Assembly (NCBI RefSeq): GCF_018688355.1
Contig: NZ_CP061317.1
Span: forward strand, 248,001 to 312,000
Reading direction: 5' to 3'
DNA from: Polynucleobacter sp. AP-Elch-400A-B2
Lineage (GTDB): Bacteria > Pseudomonadota > Gammaproteobacteria > Burkholderiales > Burkholderiaceae
Length of the DNA: 64,000 bases
The translations under genes were made by a program, and so were the position numbers. This document shows positions 8,397 to 18,184 of this stretch, one piece after another. The notes beneath the pieces were generated by a model. The model searched no databases, was not told where the DNA came from, and saw nothing but the letters and a program-made list of their open reading frames with translations. Position 1 is the first letter of the stretch. The number at the start of each line of letters is the position of its first letter.

Positions 8397-9527
8397 ATGT
8401 ACACCGCAGTCGACCACCAATTCATGGGCCAGGCTTTAGCCGAGGCTGGGCATGCCCTCTACTTATCTAACCCCAACCCCCGGGTTGGATGCGTCATTGT
8501 GAAAGATGGAGAAGTGATAGGGCGTGGACATACCCAGAGAGCGGGCGGACCTCACGCCGAAGTTCAGGCCTTAGCTGATGTGAAGTCAAAAGGCCTGGAT
8601 CCCGCTGGATCAACGATCTATGTCACCTTAGAGCCCTGTAATCACACTGGTAAAACACCGCCTTGTGTCGACGCCTTAATTGCAGCCAGGCCAGCTATGG
8701 TGATTGTGGCAATGTTGGATCCTAACCCCTTGGTTGGCGGCAAAGGGCTTGAGCGATTAAAGGGTGCTGGCATTGAAGTGCGTTGCGGTTTATTGGAATC
8801 TGAGGCTCAAGCATTCAATCGGGGATTTATTTCCAGGATGACCCGAGGCTTACCTTGGGTGCGTATGAAGATCGCTGCCAGCTTAGATGGCAAGACAGCT
8901 TTACCAGATGGCCAAAGCCAATGGATTACCGGCCCTTTAGCTCGGGCGGATGGCCATCATTGGCGCGCTCAAGCTTGCGCCATCTTGACTGGTGTCGGCA
9001 CCGTTAAAGAAGATGACCCAAGCCTAGATGTACGGGATGTGAAAACCGAACGTCAGCCTTGGAGAATTATTGTGGATTCCAAGCTAGAGACACCACTAAA
9101 CGCTAGGGTATTGAATAAGCCCCAAGCATCTGGCGTCATCTTGGTTTGCGCTTCACTAGATTCTCAAGAAAGCAAAGCTAAGGCAAAAGCATTTGAGGCT
9201 CTAGGTGTTGAAGTAATTTCGATAGCCAATAATCATGGCAAAGTGGATTTGCCAAAACTCTTCACCTTTTTATCAAAAGAGCGCCATATGAATGAAATCC
9301 ATGTCGAGGCTGGATATAAGCTCAATGGATCCTTGCTGAGAGAAGGTTGTGTTGACGAGCTCTTACTCTATTACGCACCCTTCTTTATGGGTGATGGTAT
9401 CGGGATGGCTAATACCACTCCGTTGACCGCGCTAGACCAACGTCAAGATTGGCAAATAATCGATCAAAGTCTGTGTGGATCTGATCTTCGTTTGCGCCTT
9501 GGCAAGAAATTACAAATACCTATCTAA
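8397..9527 (+). CDS. ribD: Bifunctional diaminohydroxyphosphoribosylaminopyrimidine deaminase / reductase RibD
   Basis: Performs steps two and three of riboflavin synthesis. The N-terminal deaminase has the zinc motif GGPHAEVQAL and LEPCNHTGKTPPC; the C-terminal reductase starts near residue 150 (VRMKIAASLDGKTALPDGQSQWIT) and includes HWRAQACAILTGVGTV. The ATG at 8397 gives 376 residues, close to the 367 of E. coli. A TTG at 8361 in frame is less likely. It is 9 bases upstream of ribE. Confidence 0.95.
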   Translation: MYTAVDHQFMGQALAEAGHALYLSNPNPRVGCVIVKDGEVIGRGHTQRAGGPHAEVQALADVKSKGLDPAGSTIYVTLEPCNHTGKTPPCVDALIAARPAMVIVAMLDPNPLVGGKGLERLKGAGIEVRCGLLESEAQAFNRGFISRMTRGLPWVRMKIAASLDGKTALPDGQSQWITGPLARADGHHWRAQACAILTGVGTVKEDDPSLDVRDVKTERQPWRIIVDSKLETPLNARVLNKPQASGVILVCASLDSQESKAKAKAFEALGVEVISIANNHGKVDLPKLFTFLSKERHMNEIHVEAGYKLNGSLLREGCVDELLLYYAPFFMGDGIGMANTTPLTALDQRQDWQIIDQSLCGSDLRLRLGKKLQIPI

Positions 9528-9536
9528 GGTCTCACT

Positions 9537-10154
9537 ATGTTTACTGGAATTATTACTGCAGTTGGTCAAATCAAAAACGCTCAAGCTAAAGGCGACGGCC
9601 TACACTTGGTAGTTGAAGTGTCTTCTGGATATCTCGATGATGTTGCATTGGGTGACAGCATTGCTATTCAGGGTGCTTGCATGACTGCTACTGAATTGAC
9701 CGATACGACTTTTGCTTTAGACATCTCACGCGAGTCTTTGAACAAGACGATTGGCCTTGATAAAGTAGGGCCAGTAAACCTAGAAAAAGCCTTACGACTC
9801 AATGATCGCTTAGGGGGTCATTTAGTGAGTGGGCATGTGGATGGAGTTGGCAAGGTATTGCACTTTGCAACTGTCGCTGAGGATGCTTATGGTTCTTGGC
9901 TTCTGCAAATTGAAGCTCCCAAAGCATTAGCGCCATTTTTGGCATATAAGGGATCGATTGTGGTTAATGGTGTTTCGTTAACCGTAAATAAAACGCAAGA
10001 CAGCAAAGACGCTTGTTTGGTAGATATCAATATCATCCCCCATACACTTGAGAATACGACCTTGGGTAAGCTAAAGCAGGGTGATGCAGTAAATCTAGAG
10101 GTAGATTTAATCGCGCGTTATGTTGCACGCATGATGGAAACGCGAGCTCAGTAA
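9537..10154 (+). CDS. ribE: Riboflavin synthase alpha subunit
   Basis: Dismutates two lumazine molecules to riboflavin. It starts with the invariant MFTGII and has two lumazine-binding repeats, the first with GDSIAIQGACMT and the second with YKGSIVVNGVSLTVN, plus the GGHLVSGHVDGVG linker. At 205 residues the length is normal. It follows ribD by 9 bases as a two-gene plus-strand unit, while ribB and ribH lie on the opposite strand beyond the pilin row. It converges on queC. Confidence 0.95.
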   Translation: MFTGIITAVGQIKNAQAKGDGLHLVVEVSSGYLDDVALGDSIAIQGACMTATELTDTTFALDISRESLNKTIGLDKVGPVNLEKALRLNDRLGGHLVSGHVDGVGKVLHFATVAEDAYGSWLLQIEAPKALAPFLAYKGSIVVNGVSLTVNKTQDSKDACLVDINIIPHTLENTTLGKLKQGDAVNLEVDLIARYVARMMETRAQ

Positions 10155-10159
10155 GCTCG
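10143..10159. terminator. Small hairpin at the ribE/queC convergence
   Basis: CGAGCT, 5 bases, AGCTCG forms a 6-bp stem across the ribE stop codon, in the 21-base gap between convergent genes. There is no clear T tract, so its role as a terminator is doubtful. Confidence 0.25.
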
Positions 10160-10175
10160 GGAAGCTTGCTGAACT

Positions 10176-10916
10176 TTACTTATTTTGATAGCGCGTTGGA
10201 TCGCTTAAGTTGGCTTGCTTAAAGCCTACTTGCCTCAAACGGCAAGACTCACATTCCCCGCAAGCCTCACCCAGATCATTTGCCTGATAGCAAGAAACGG
10301 TTTGTGAGTAATCAACACCCAAAGTCGTACCTAGTTGAATGATTTCTGCCTTGCTCATACTAATGATCGGCGCATGAACCCGAAAGCGATTCTCATTGTT
10401 TATTGCTTCAACACCAGCTTTAGTAGCTAGGTTGGCCATCGTTTCGAATGAGGCTACATATTCCGGGCGGCAGTCAGGATAGCCCGAGTAGTCCACAGCA
10501 TTAGCGCCATAAAAAATATCTAAACCGCCTAAGGACTCCGCCCAACCGAGTGCGAGCGATAACAAAATCGTATTCCGAGCAGGAACATAAGTCACGGGGA
10601 TTTCTCGATCCTTGCCTGGCGTAGTGGGGATATCGATTGATGTGTCAGTTAGGGCTGAGCCACCAAAGCGTGTGAGGTCTAAGTTAACCACCTCATGACG
10701 TAAAACACCTATCTTTTTGGCGATATGTTTTGCTGCTGCTAATTCAGAAGAGTGGCGTTGACCATACCCAACCGATAAAGCATAAGGTGCATAACCGAGA
10801 TCTTTCGCCAAAGCCAGAATGGTGCTGGAATCTAATCCACCAGAAAACAAAATGACGGCTGGGGCATGAGGTTTACGGGGAGCAATATTCTGAAATGCGG
10901 CAGACAGCTTAGACAT
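10176..10916 (-). CDS. queC: 7-cyano-7-deazaguanine synthase QueC
   Basis: ATP-dependent ligase that makes preQ0 for queuosine in tRNA. The PP-loop [13 protein letters not shown] is near residue 25 and the zinc-binding cysteines are in [21 protein letters not shown] at the C-terminus. Length 246. It lies 26 bases downstream of cpoB at the end of the Tol-Pal operon. The partner queE, often next to it, is not in the window. Confidence 0.95.
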   Translation of the reverse strand: MSKLSAAFQNIAPRKPHAPAVILFSGGLDSSTILALAKDLGYAPYALSVGYGQRHSSELAAAKHIAKKIGVLRHEVVNLDLTRFGGSALTDTSIDIPTTPGKDREIPVTYVPARNTILLSLALGWAESLGGLDIFYGANAVDYSGYPDCRPEYVASFETMANLATKAGVEAINNENRFRVHAPIISMSKAEIIQLGTTLGVDYSQTVSCYQANDLGEACGECESCRLRQVGFKQANLSDPTRYQNK

Positions 10917-10942
10917 AGTACAAATATATTTTTCTTAACTAC

Positions 10943-11674
10943 TTACTTTGTTGTAGCGAGAAGTTGTTGTGCATCTTTTGCTGCTTCACTAGTAGGATAC
11001 TTGCTGATAATCTCAGTAAAAGTTTTCTTGGCGGCCGCTTTGTTACCGCTTTCTAATTGCGCATTTCCGAGTGTCAACATGGCTGATGGAATGCGGGAGT
11101 GATTGGGAAAGCGCTTAATCAGACTTTGTAGCTGTGCAATTGCACCGTTGTAATCCTTGTTGGCGTATTTACTATTGCCACTCCAAAATAGTGCCAGCGG
11201 AACGAATGGACTCTTAGGGTAGCGGTTCACAAAGGCTGAAAAACCTTCATCGGCTTTTTTAAGATTGCCCGTCTGGAAGGCTTTTAAGGCATCGTCGTAA
11301 GCTTTTTTCTCGCCAGGTTGAACAGTGCCAGTGACACCTTCAATAGTTTCTGTGCGAGGCTCAAAATTACCTAAGCGGTTATCTAGGTCTTGATAGTAGG
11401 TTTTCTGACTAGTGCTAATGTCTTCGCCTTGCTTCTCTAGATTTTCAATCTTGCCGCGAAGCTCTGCGTTATCTGTCTTGAGTTTCTCAATCTGATTTTG
11501 TAAATCTATCTGCGTTGTAGCAAATGATCGGCGCAAATCTAGAATGGCTTTGCGTGCATCATCGTCGGCAAATAGAGCCCACGCATTACCAGAGGCGCTT
11601 AAGCAAAGAGCAGTTGCACTTAAACAAAACGCTCGTGAGAGCGTTTGTTTAAAAGAGTGTGAGAGCTTAGGCAT
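10943..11674 (-). CDS. cpoB: Cell division coordinator CpoB (YbgF)
   Basis: Periplasmic protein of the Tol-Pal system that links peptidoglycan synthesis to outer-membrane constriction. It has a signal peptide ending SASGNAWA, an N-terminal coiled coil (DLRRSFATTQIDLQNQIEKLK through about residue 95) and a C-terminal set of TPR-like repeats (AYDDALKAFQTGNLKKADEGF, YPKSPFVPLALFWSGN, FPNHSRIPSAMLTLG). The 243 residues match the family. The stop of pal and the start of cpoB overlap by one base. Confidence 0.92.
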   Translation of the reverse strand: MPKLSHSFKQTLSRAFCLSATALCLSASGNAWALFADDDARKAILDLRRSFATTQIDLQNQIEKLKTDNAELRGKIENLEKQGEDISTSQKTYYQDLDNRLGNFEPRTETIEGVTGTVQPGEKKAYDDALKAFQTGNLKKADEGFSAFVNRYPKSPFVPLALFWSGNSKYANKDYNGAIAQLQSLIKRFPNHSRIPSAMLTLGNAQLESGNKAAAKKTFTEIISKYPTSEAAKDAQQLLATTK

Positions 11675-12174
11675 TAGTTTGTAATGTAAACAATGTCAGC
11701 GCGACGATTTTCTGCCCACGCTGCTTCGTTATCACCATCAGCCTTTGGCTTTTCTTTACCAAAGCTCACTGCTTCCATTTGATTTTCAGAAACGCCCATC
11801 AAGTTGAGTGACTTACGGACAGCGTCTGAACGACGTTGACCTAAAGCCAAGTTGTACTCTGCTGTACCGCGCTCATCGGTATTGCCTTGAATGATGACCT
11901 TTTGCTGAGGATTGGCTTTTAAGAAGCTTGCATGAGCAGAAAGTTGTTTTTGATATTTAGTTTGAACGGTGTACTCATTCAAATCAAAGTACACGCTACG
12001 CTGGAAGAGTGGGCTACTTGGATCATTCCATGGCTGTGAGCCAAAGTTTCCGCTGCCGCCACCGTTAGCACCATCAACATCATCTAGTTTGACGCTAGAG
12101 CAAGCTGCCAAAAATAGTGCTGTTATGCCAACAAGGGCGAGGGTTGCGGCACGGCGTGCGATAGAAATCTTCAT
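11674..12174 (-). CDS. pal: Peptidoglycan-associated lipoprotein Pal
   Basis: Outer-membrane lipoprotein that binds peptidoglycan through an OmpA-like domain. The N-terminus is a lipoprotein signal with lipobox LFLAAC/S near residue 25, followed by a Gly/Ser linker. The OmpA domain shows VYFDLNEYTV, IQGNTDERGTAEYNLALGQRR and FGKEKP. At 166 residues the length is usual. A 125-base gap with a strong inverted repeat separates it from tolB, so its expression may be uncoupled from tolB. Confidence 0.95.
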   Translation of the reverse strand: MKISIARRAATLALVGITALFLAACSSVKLDDVDGANGGGSGNFGSQPWNDPSSPLFQRSVYFDLNEYTVQTKYQKQLSAHASFLKANPQQKVIIQGNTDERGTAEYNLALGQRRSDAVRKSLNLMGVSENQMEAVSFGKEKPKADGDNEAAWAENRRADIVYITN

Positions 12175-12215
12175 GATCTGTCCTTTTTCCTACAAACTGA
12201 GTAACTAAATAAGCT

Positions 12216-12257
12216 AATAGCCAATATTATGCCCCTAAGAGCCCAATATTGGCTATT
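12216..12257. repeat. 13-bp perfect inverted repeat between tolB and pal
   Basis: Arms 12216-12228 (AATAGCCAATATT) and 12245-12257 are perfect reverse complements around a 16-base loop. There is no downstream T tract on either strand. As RNA it would form a stable hairpin in the tolB-pal intercistronic region and could protect or process the pal message. Confidence 0.7.
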
Positions 12258-12299
12258 TCACCAGAAAGATCTGGCTGCCGAACTATGGCCTAGTAAGGC

Positions 12300-13607
12300 T
12301 TAGTCCATAAATGGACCCCAGGATGGCTGACGAACATCGGAGCCTGGAATGCTTAATATCTGCTTAGAGTTTCCGTCTACTGACACCGCAGCCAAGACCC
12401 GTTTGCCGCCCACCTTTGTGGAATACAGGACATAACGACCATTTGCTGCAAACGATGGAGACTCATCACTGGTTCCGTCGGTGAGCGCTTGAGCATCGCC
12501 TGTTGCCAGATTCAGAATATGTAGACGGAAAGCTCCATCAATGTTGGCGATATAAGCTAAATACTTGCCATCCGGAGAAATGCGGGGTGAGGTCACAAAA
12601 CCTTGCTTGTACGTAATGCGTTTTGTACCTTCGGCCTGCTCGCCCTCAGAGCTCATACGGTAAATTTGGGGATTGCCGCCACGATCACTCGTGAAGTAGA
12701 TGAAGCGACCATCAGCAGAATATTGGGGTTCAGTGTCAATGGTGTATCCACGAGTAAGGCGCTGCAAGCCGGTTCCATCCGCATTAATACTGTAGATTTG
12801 AGTATTGCCATCTTTTGAGAGGGAGATCGCTAACTTTTTGCCATCGGGTGACCACGCTGGCGCACTGTTATTTCCTTTTTGATTTGACAGGGCAATACGG
12901 CGACCGGTAGCGAGTTCGTGAACATAGATGACTGGCTTGCGATCTTCAAAAGAAACATAGGCTACTTTCTTGCCATCAGGAGACCATGATGGGGAAATGA
13001 TTGGCTCACCACTATTCATGGCATTACGAATATTTTGACCATCCGCATCGGAGATGACTAAGCGATAGCGTTTACCTTCTTTAATCACATAAGAAAGTCG
13101 CGTGGAAAAGATGCCGCGCTCACCTAGTAATTTCAAGATGATGTCGTCAGCAATTTTGTGACCAACAGCGCGCAAATTATCTGTACTGGAATTGAGATTG
13201 AGGCCACCTAAGCTTTGGGACTTGCGCACATCAAATAATTTGTAACGAATCTCAAACTGCCCTGCGCTAGACTGCACTATAGAGCCCACCACCAAAGCAT
13301 CTGCGCCGCGCGCCGCCCAAGATTTGTAGTTTGGTGTGCCCTCATCGCTCTCGCTTGCATTGCCATTCTCAGTATTTTTAAAGTAACCACTGCGTGCCAG
13401 ATCTTGGCGAATGATGTCAGTCACGCTAGTTGGTAGCTTGTTCTCGTCTTTAAAACGCATCACGGCGATGGGATAGAGAGACTGTCCTACGCCAGTGATT
13501 TCAATATTCATTTGCGCTAGAGCAGAAGAGCTCAGGCCGGTCATTGACAGCATCACTGCGAATATTGATGCTACCAATGAAAAATACTTTTTAGCTACTT
13601 GCAACAT
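12300..13607 (-). CDS. tolB: Tol-Pal system protein TolB
   Basis: Periplasmic beta-propeller protein that binds Pal and TolA. It has a signal peptide (ending SSSALAQ), an N-terminal alpha/beta domain (IEITGVGQSLYPIAVMRF) and about five WD/PD40-type blades, recognisable by repeats of SPSWSPDGKKVAY, APAWSPDGKKLAI, EPQYSADGRFIYF and SPRISPDGKYLAY. The 435 residues match E. coli (430). It is 3 bases downstream of tolA. Confidence 0.96.
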   Translation of the reverse strand: MLQVAKKYFSLVASIFAVMLSMTGLSSSALAQMNIEITGVGQSLYPIAVMRFKDENKLPTSVTDIIRQDLARSGYFKNTENGNASESDEGTPNYKSWAARGADALVVGSIVQSSAGQFEIRYKLFDVRKSQSLGGLNLNSSTDNLRAVGHKIADDIILKLLGERGIFSTRLSYVIKEGKRYRLVISDADGQNIRNAMNSGEPIISPSWSPDGKKVAYVSFEDRKPVIYVHELATGRRIALSNQKGNNSAPAWSPDGKKLAISLSKDGNTQIYSINADGTGLQRLTRGYTIDTEPQYSADGRFIYFTSDRGGNPQIYRMSSEGEQAEGTKRITYKQGFVTSPRISPDGKYLAYIANIDGAFRLHILNLATGDAQALTDGTSDESPSFAANGRYVLYSTKVGGKRVLAAVSVDGNSKQILSIPGSDVRQPSWGPFMD

Positions 13608-13610
13608 GCT

Positions 13611-14429
13611 TTAGTCCTTGGGTTTAAAGGTCAGCTTAACTTCTCTTTGAGGAATTTTTCCATTGTCGTCCTTCGGCAGGCTTTCTGCGCGAGTCAGTGC
13701 GAGAAGAACTGCTCGATCCCAGCCGGCATTGCCGCTAGAGGTAACGAGATCTGTACTTAAGATTGCGCCATCCGGTGCAAGGTTTACTTTAACAACTGCT
13801 GCAGGATTGCCGCTCACAGATTCTGGATTAAACACGATGAGCGGTTTGACTTTCTTAACCACTTTATCTGTCCAGCCAGAGGGGGCATTGCCACCACCAC
13901 CAACACCGCTGCCACTGGTGCCACCACTTCCACCTTCAGCTCCGGCTGCTGCACGTAGGCGAGCCAATTGATCTGCGCGCACTTTTTCAGCAGCGGCATT
14001 GGCTTTGGTTTCTGCAGGTACAGCAGCTTTCGGGGCTTCAGCCTTTTTAGGTTTCTCTTTTTCCTTCTCCTTGGGTGGAGTTGGCTTAGTTGGAGTAACT
14101 GGCTTAGGCGTTTCTTTCACCACTTCTTTTTTAGGAGGCTCTTTCTCAACCTGTTTTTTCTTGATCGCGATGTCGGCCGCTTCTTCCTTCATCTCAGTTT
14201 TGATTTCAGGAACGACAGGCGCTTCGACTTGTTGACTTGCATCCCAAAGTTCAACTTCAACGCCTGAAGGGGTTGAGTTATTCCAGCTAATGCCGATGAC
14301 TAAGAAGGCCAGCAGACCTAGGTGCACAGCCAAAGAAAAACTAAAAGCACGTTTAGTGCTTTCGTTTTTAGTGGGGCGACCTCGTTTAAAGTTTAACGGG
14401 CTTGAGCGAAATGTTTGCGCGCTATTCAT
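13611..14429 (-). CDS. tolA: Tol-Pal system energy-transducing protein TolA
   Basis: Inner-membrane anchored protein that couples TolQR proton flow to the outer membrane. A single membrane helix (FSFSLAVHLGLLAFLVIG) lies at about residues 29-48. A long Lys/Glu/Pro/Ala-rich domain II follows, then a Gly-rich linker and a TonB-like C-terminal domain (GWDRAVLLALTRAESLP). At 272 residues it is shorter than the 421 of E. coli, because domain II is short and Pro-rich. Confidence 0.9.
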   Translation of the reverse strand: MNSAQTFRSSPLNFKRGRPTKNESTKRAFSFSLAVHLGLLAFLVIGISWNNSTPSGVEVELWDASQQVEAPVVPEIKTEMKEEAADIAIKKKQVEKEPPKKEVVKETPKPVTPTKPTPPKEKEKEKPKKAEAPKAAVPAETKANAAAEKVRADQLARLRAAAGAEGGSGGTSGSGVGGGGNAPSGWTDKVVKKVKPLIVFNPESVSGNPAAVVKVNLAPDGAILSTDLVTSSGNAGWDRAVLLALTRAESLPKDDNGKIPQREVKLTFKPKD

Positions 14430-14448
14430 GTATTCAATACAAAGAGGC

Positions 14449-14868
14449 TTATTGACTCTTCACGGCAAGACCGACACGCTTAACACCATTCTCTTTAAGC
14501 TTAGACATCACTTCCATCACGACTTCATATTTAATGGATTTGTCTGCAGCAAGCACCACGGGTTGCTCGGCAGACTTTTCTGCTTGCGAGCGCGCAAATG
14601 CGCCGAGTTCAAATTTATTTAAGGTTTGTACGGGATCACCATCTTTGCGAACGATGACATTTTCATTGGCATCGATGGTTAAAAATACGGGCGGCAAAGA
14701 TTGCACTTTTGCACCACCTACCGTTGGCAAATTCACAACGCCGGGATTGACCATTGGCGCTGTCACCATAAAGATGACTAGCAACACCAGCATCACGTCG
14801 ATGTAAGGCACCACATTGATATCGGACATCGCCCGACGTTTGGAGGATTTTCTCAGTGAGCCGGCCAT
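14449..14868 (-). CDS. tolR: Tol-Pal system protein TolR
   Basis: ExbD/TolR-family subunit of the proton channel. One membrane helix near residues 17-38 begins INVVPYIDVMLVLLVIFMV and contains the conserved proton-relay Asp. A periplasmic domain follows, with VVLAADKSIKYEVVMEVM. Length 139. It sits 2 bases after tolQ and 19 before tolA. Confidence 0.95.
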   Translation of the reverse strand: MAGSLRKSSKRRAMSDINVVPYIDVMLVLLVIFMVTAPMVNPGVVNLPTVGGAKVQSLPPVFLTIDANENVIVRKDGDPVQTLNKFELGAFARSQAEKSAEQPVVLAADKSIKYEVVMEVMSKLKENGVKRVGLAVKSQ

Positions 14869-14870
14869 GC

Positions 14871-15527
14871 TTATCTACCTGAAGCTTGACGTTGCAAGAT
14901 GTTGGTGAATTCTTCGATAAAGGTTTCAAAACGAATCGCTAGGCGATCCACATCTGTGGCTGCGCGGTTGTAAGCCACTACTGCAGGAATAGCAGCGAAC
15001 AGGCCAATAGCAGTAGCTACTAGCGCTTCAGCAATGCCTGGGGCAACTGCCGCTAAGGTTGCGTTTTGTACGTTAGCTAGACCGCGGAAAGCGTGCATGA
15101 TCCCCCAAACGGTGCCAAAGAGGCCAATATAAGGGGAGACTGAGCCGACGGAGGCCAAGAAGGGTAGGTTGGCTTCCAGTATGTCCATTTCACGTTGATA
15201 GGTGGCTTTCATGGCGCGGCGGGCAGCATCTATCTCTCGCCCCTTAGTGAACTCCTGCATGCCAGCCTCAAAGATATGCTCTAAAACAGCATCGCTGCGG
15301 GTATTGCGCTGAGCGGCCTCTAGTAGAGTGTTGAGATCACCGCCAGACCAAAAGTCTCTCTCAAAACGCTCGGTATCGCGTCTTACCCCTCCCAGAATGG
15401 CGGTTTTCTTAAAAATGATGGTCCAAGAGGCTACGGACATCCCTAGTAATAACAACATTACCAACTGGACTAATAGGCTGGCATTGAGGACTAGGGAGAG
15501 AAATGAGAGGTCTTGAGTAGGTGTCAT
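14871..15527 (-). CDS. tolQ: Tol-Pal system protein TolQ
   Basis: ExbB/TolQ/MotA-family channel protein with three membrane helices: residues 12-38 (SLLVQLVMLLLLGMSVASW), about 130-155 (SPYIGLFGTVWGIMHAF) and about 165-190 (GIAEALVATAIGLFAAIPAVVAYN). It has 218 residues. It is the first gene of tolQ-tolR-tolA-tolB-pal-cpoB-queC, transcribed leftward and divergent from glyA across a 70-base gap that should hold both promoters. Confidence 0.95.
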   Translation of the reverse strand: MTPTQDLSFLSLVLNASLLVQLVMLLLLGMSVASWTIIFKKTAILGGVRRDTERFERDFWSGGDLNTLLEAAQRNTRSDAVLEHIFEAGMQEFTKGREIDAARRAMKATYQREMDILEANLPFLASVGSVSPYIGLFGTVWGIMHAFRGLANVQNATLAAVAPGIAEALVATAIGLFAAIPAVVAYNRAATDVDRLAIRFETFIEEFTNILQRQASGR

Positions 15528-15597
15528 GGTGGATTTTGTATGATGTAGGTTGATTTTACTAAGTTAATTCACTCAGCAATACAACTTCATCAGGATT

Positions 15598-16848
15598 ATG
15601 ACCATGTTTGACCGCCAAAATACCTTAGCCAAAACCGATCCAGAATTGTGGGCATCGATTCAGAATGAAAATAAGCGTCAAGAAGACCATATTGAGCTGA
15701 TTGCTTCTGAGAACTATGCCTCACCAGCAGTGATGCAGGCGCAGGGCTCTCAGTTAACTAATAAGTACGCTGAAGGCTACCCAGGTAAGCGTTATTACGG
15801 CGGTTGTGAGTTTGTCGACGTGGCTGAGCAGTTGGCGATTGATCGAGTGAAGGCTTTATACGGTGCTGAAGCGGCGAACGTTCAGCCCCATTGCGGCGCA
15901 TCTGCAAACCAAGCTGTATTTTTAGCTTTCCTGAAACCTGGCGATACTTTCATGGGAATGAGTTTGGCTGAAGGGGGTCACTTGACCCATGGTATGGCTT
16001 TAAATATGAGTGGTAAGTGGTTTAACCCGATTTCTTATGGTCTTGATAAAAACGAAGCGATCGATTACGAACAAATGGAGCGTTTAGCTCGTGAGCACAA
16101 ACCTAAATTGATTATTGCTGGTGCATCTGCTTACTCTCTCGTAATCGATTGGGAGCGTATTGGTAAGTTAGCCAAAGAAGTCGGCGCCATTTTTATGGTC
16201 GACATGGCGCATTACTCTGGTTTGATTGCTGCTGGTGTGTATCCAAATCCAGTACCGCATGCGGACATCGTTACCTCCACAACACACAAGAGTTTGCGCG
16301 GACCTCGCGGTGGCATTATCTTAATGAAGGCTGAGCACGAGAAGGCAATTAACTCTGCAGTATTTCCAGGTCTACAAGGTGGTCCATTAATGCATGTGAT
16401 CGCAGCTAAGGCGACAGCGTTTAAAGAAGCGCAAGAGCCTAGCTTTATTGACTATCAAAAGCAAGTGATTGCAAATGCAAAAGCCTTGGCTGAGACTTTG
16501 ATCTCACGGGGTCTACGGATTGTTTCGGGCGGTACAGATTCTCATGTGATGTTGGTGGATTTGCGTGCCAAGAAAATGACCGGCAAAGAAGCTGAGCGTG
16601 TATTGGGCGAGGCGCATATTACTTGCAATAAGAACGGCATTCCGAATGACCCAGAAAAACCAATGGTCACTAGTGGTATTCGTTTAGGCTCACCAGCAAT
16701 GACTACTCGTGGCTTTAAAGAAGCGGAAGCACGTCAAGTGGGTAATTTTATTGCAGATGCTTTGGATAACCCAAATGATGCTGACAATATTGCTAAGGTT
16801 CGTGCGCAAGTTGCTGAATTGACTAAGCGTTTCCCGGTTTACGGCTAA
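15598..16848 (+). CDS. glyA: Serine hydroxymethyltransferase
   Basis: PLP enzyme that interconverts serine and glycine and supplies methylene-tetrahydrofolate. The PLP lysine is in [14 protein letters not shown]; other signatures are [25 protein letters not shown] and [15 protein letters not shown]. At 416 residues it is close to E. coli (417). An AGGA precedes ATG 15598; a second ATG at 15604 is possible. nrdR follows after 41 bases without a terminator. Confidence 0.97.
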   Translation: MTMFDRQNTLAKTDPELWASIQNENKRQEDHIELIASENYASPAVMQAQGSQLTNKYAEGYPGKRYYGGCEFVDVAEQLAIDRVKALYGAEAANVQPHCGASANQAVFLAFLKPGDTFMGMSLAEGGHLTHGMALNMSGKWFNPISYGLDKNEAIDYEQMERLAREHKPKLIIAGASAYSLVIDWERIGKLAKEVGAIFMVDMAHYSGLIAAGVYPNPVPHADIVTSTTHKSLRGPRGGIILMKAEHEKAINSAVFPGLQGGPLMHVIAAKATAFKEAQEPSFIDYQKQVIANAKALAETLISRGLRIVSGGTDSHVMLVDLRAKKMTGKEAERVLGEAHITCNKNGIPNDPEKPMVTSGIRLGSPAMTTRGFKEAEARQVGNFIADALDNPNDADNIAKVRAQVAELTKRFPVYG

Positions 16849-16889
16849 TAAAAATAACTAACCAAACTAAAACGTAAAGAAGAACTACA

Positions 16890-17336
16890 TTGCGCTGCCC
16901 TTTCTGCCATAACGACGATACCCAGGTATTGGACACTCGTGTATCCGATGAAGGCGATACCATTCGCCGCCGCCGCCGTTGTGCCAAATGCGATAAACGA
17001 TTTACGACTTATGAGCGTGTAGAGCTGGTGCTGCCAGCAATCGTGAAGAAGAATGGCAGCCGTGTTGAGTACAGTCACGATAAGTTAGTGAGCTCAGTCA
17101 AGCTTGCATTGCGTAAGCGCCCAGTCTCTTCCGATTCAGTGGATGAATCGATTGCTCGCATTGAAGAAAAGCTACTTAGTCTTGGCGAAAAAGAAATCCC
17201 CAGTGAGCGCGTTGGTGAACTCGTGATGCGTGAACTCAAGCGTCTGGATAAAGTGGCCTACATCCGCTTTGCTTCGGTCTACAGAAGCTTTGCAGATATT
17301 GAATCTTTTGAGAGTGCGCTGAAAGAACTTAAATAA
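16890..17336 (+). CDS. nrdR: Transcriptional repressor NrdR
   Basis: Zinc-ribbon and ATP-cone repressor of ribonucleotide reductase genes. The N-terminus [17 protein letters not shown] and [18 protein letters not shown] give the four zinc cysteines; the ATP-cone follows ([20 protein letters not shown] block). Length 148. It begins with TTG at 16890, since the first zinc cysteine is only two codons later. It is likely cotranscribed with glyA and ends at an intrinsic terminator. Confidence 0.96.
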   Translation: MRCPFCHNDDTQVLDTRVSDEGDTIRRRRRCAKCDKRFTTYERVELVLPAIVKKNGSRVEYSHDKLVSSVKLALRKRPVSSDSVDESIARIEEKLLSLGEKEIPSERVGELVMRELKRLDKVAYIRFASVYRSFADIESFESALKELK

Positions 17337-17371
17337 GAATGGTTTGAAAAAAATAGAGAATTCATCAAATA

Positions 17372-17398
17372 AAAAAGGACTGCATTACAGTCCTTTTT
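17372..17398. terminator. Bidirectional intrinsic terminator
   Basis: AAAAAGGACTG, loop CATTA, CAGTCCTTTTT: a perfect 11-bp stem ending in T5 on both strands, between convergent nrdR and adk. It can serve both transcripts. Confidence 0.92.
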
Positions 17399-17415
17399 GC
17401 TTTTACAGAAAGAAA

Positions 17416-18132
<717 letters not shown>

Positions 18133-18184
18133 TTATCAATTCCTAGGATTATCCCCGAGAACCCCTGAATGATCTGATTCTGGG

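Noticed and set aside
13968..14267. A plus-strand open frame rich in Phe and Arg opposite tolA
   Set aside because: It is the antisense shadow of the Lys/Glu-rich tolA domain II; composition bias alone keeps the frame open.
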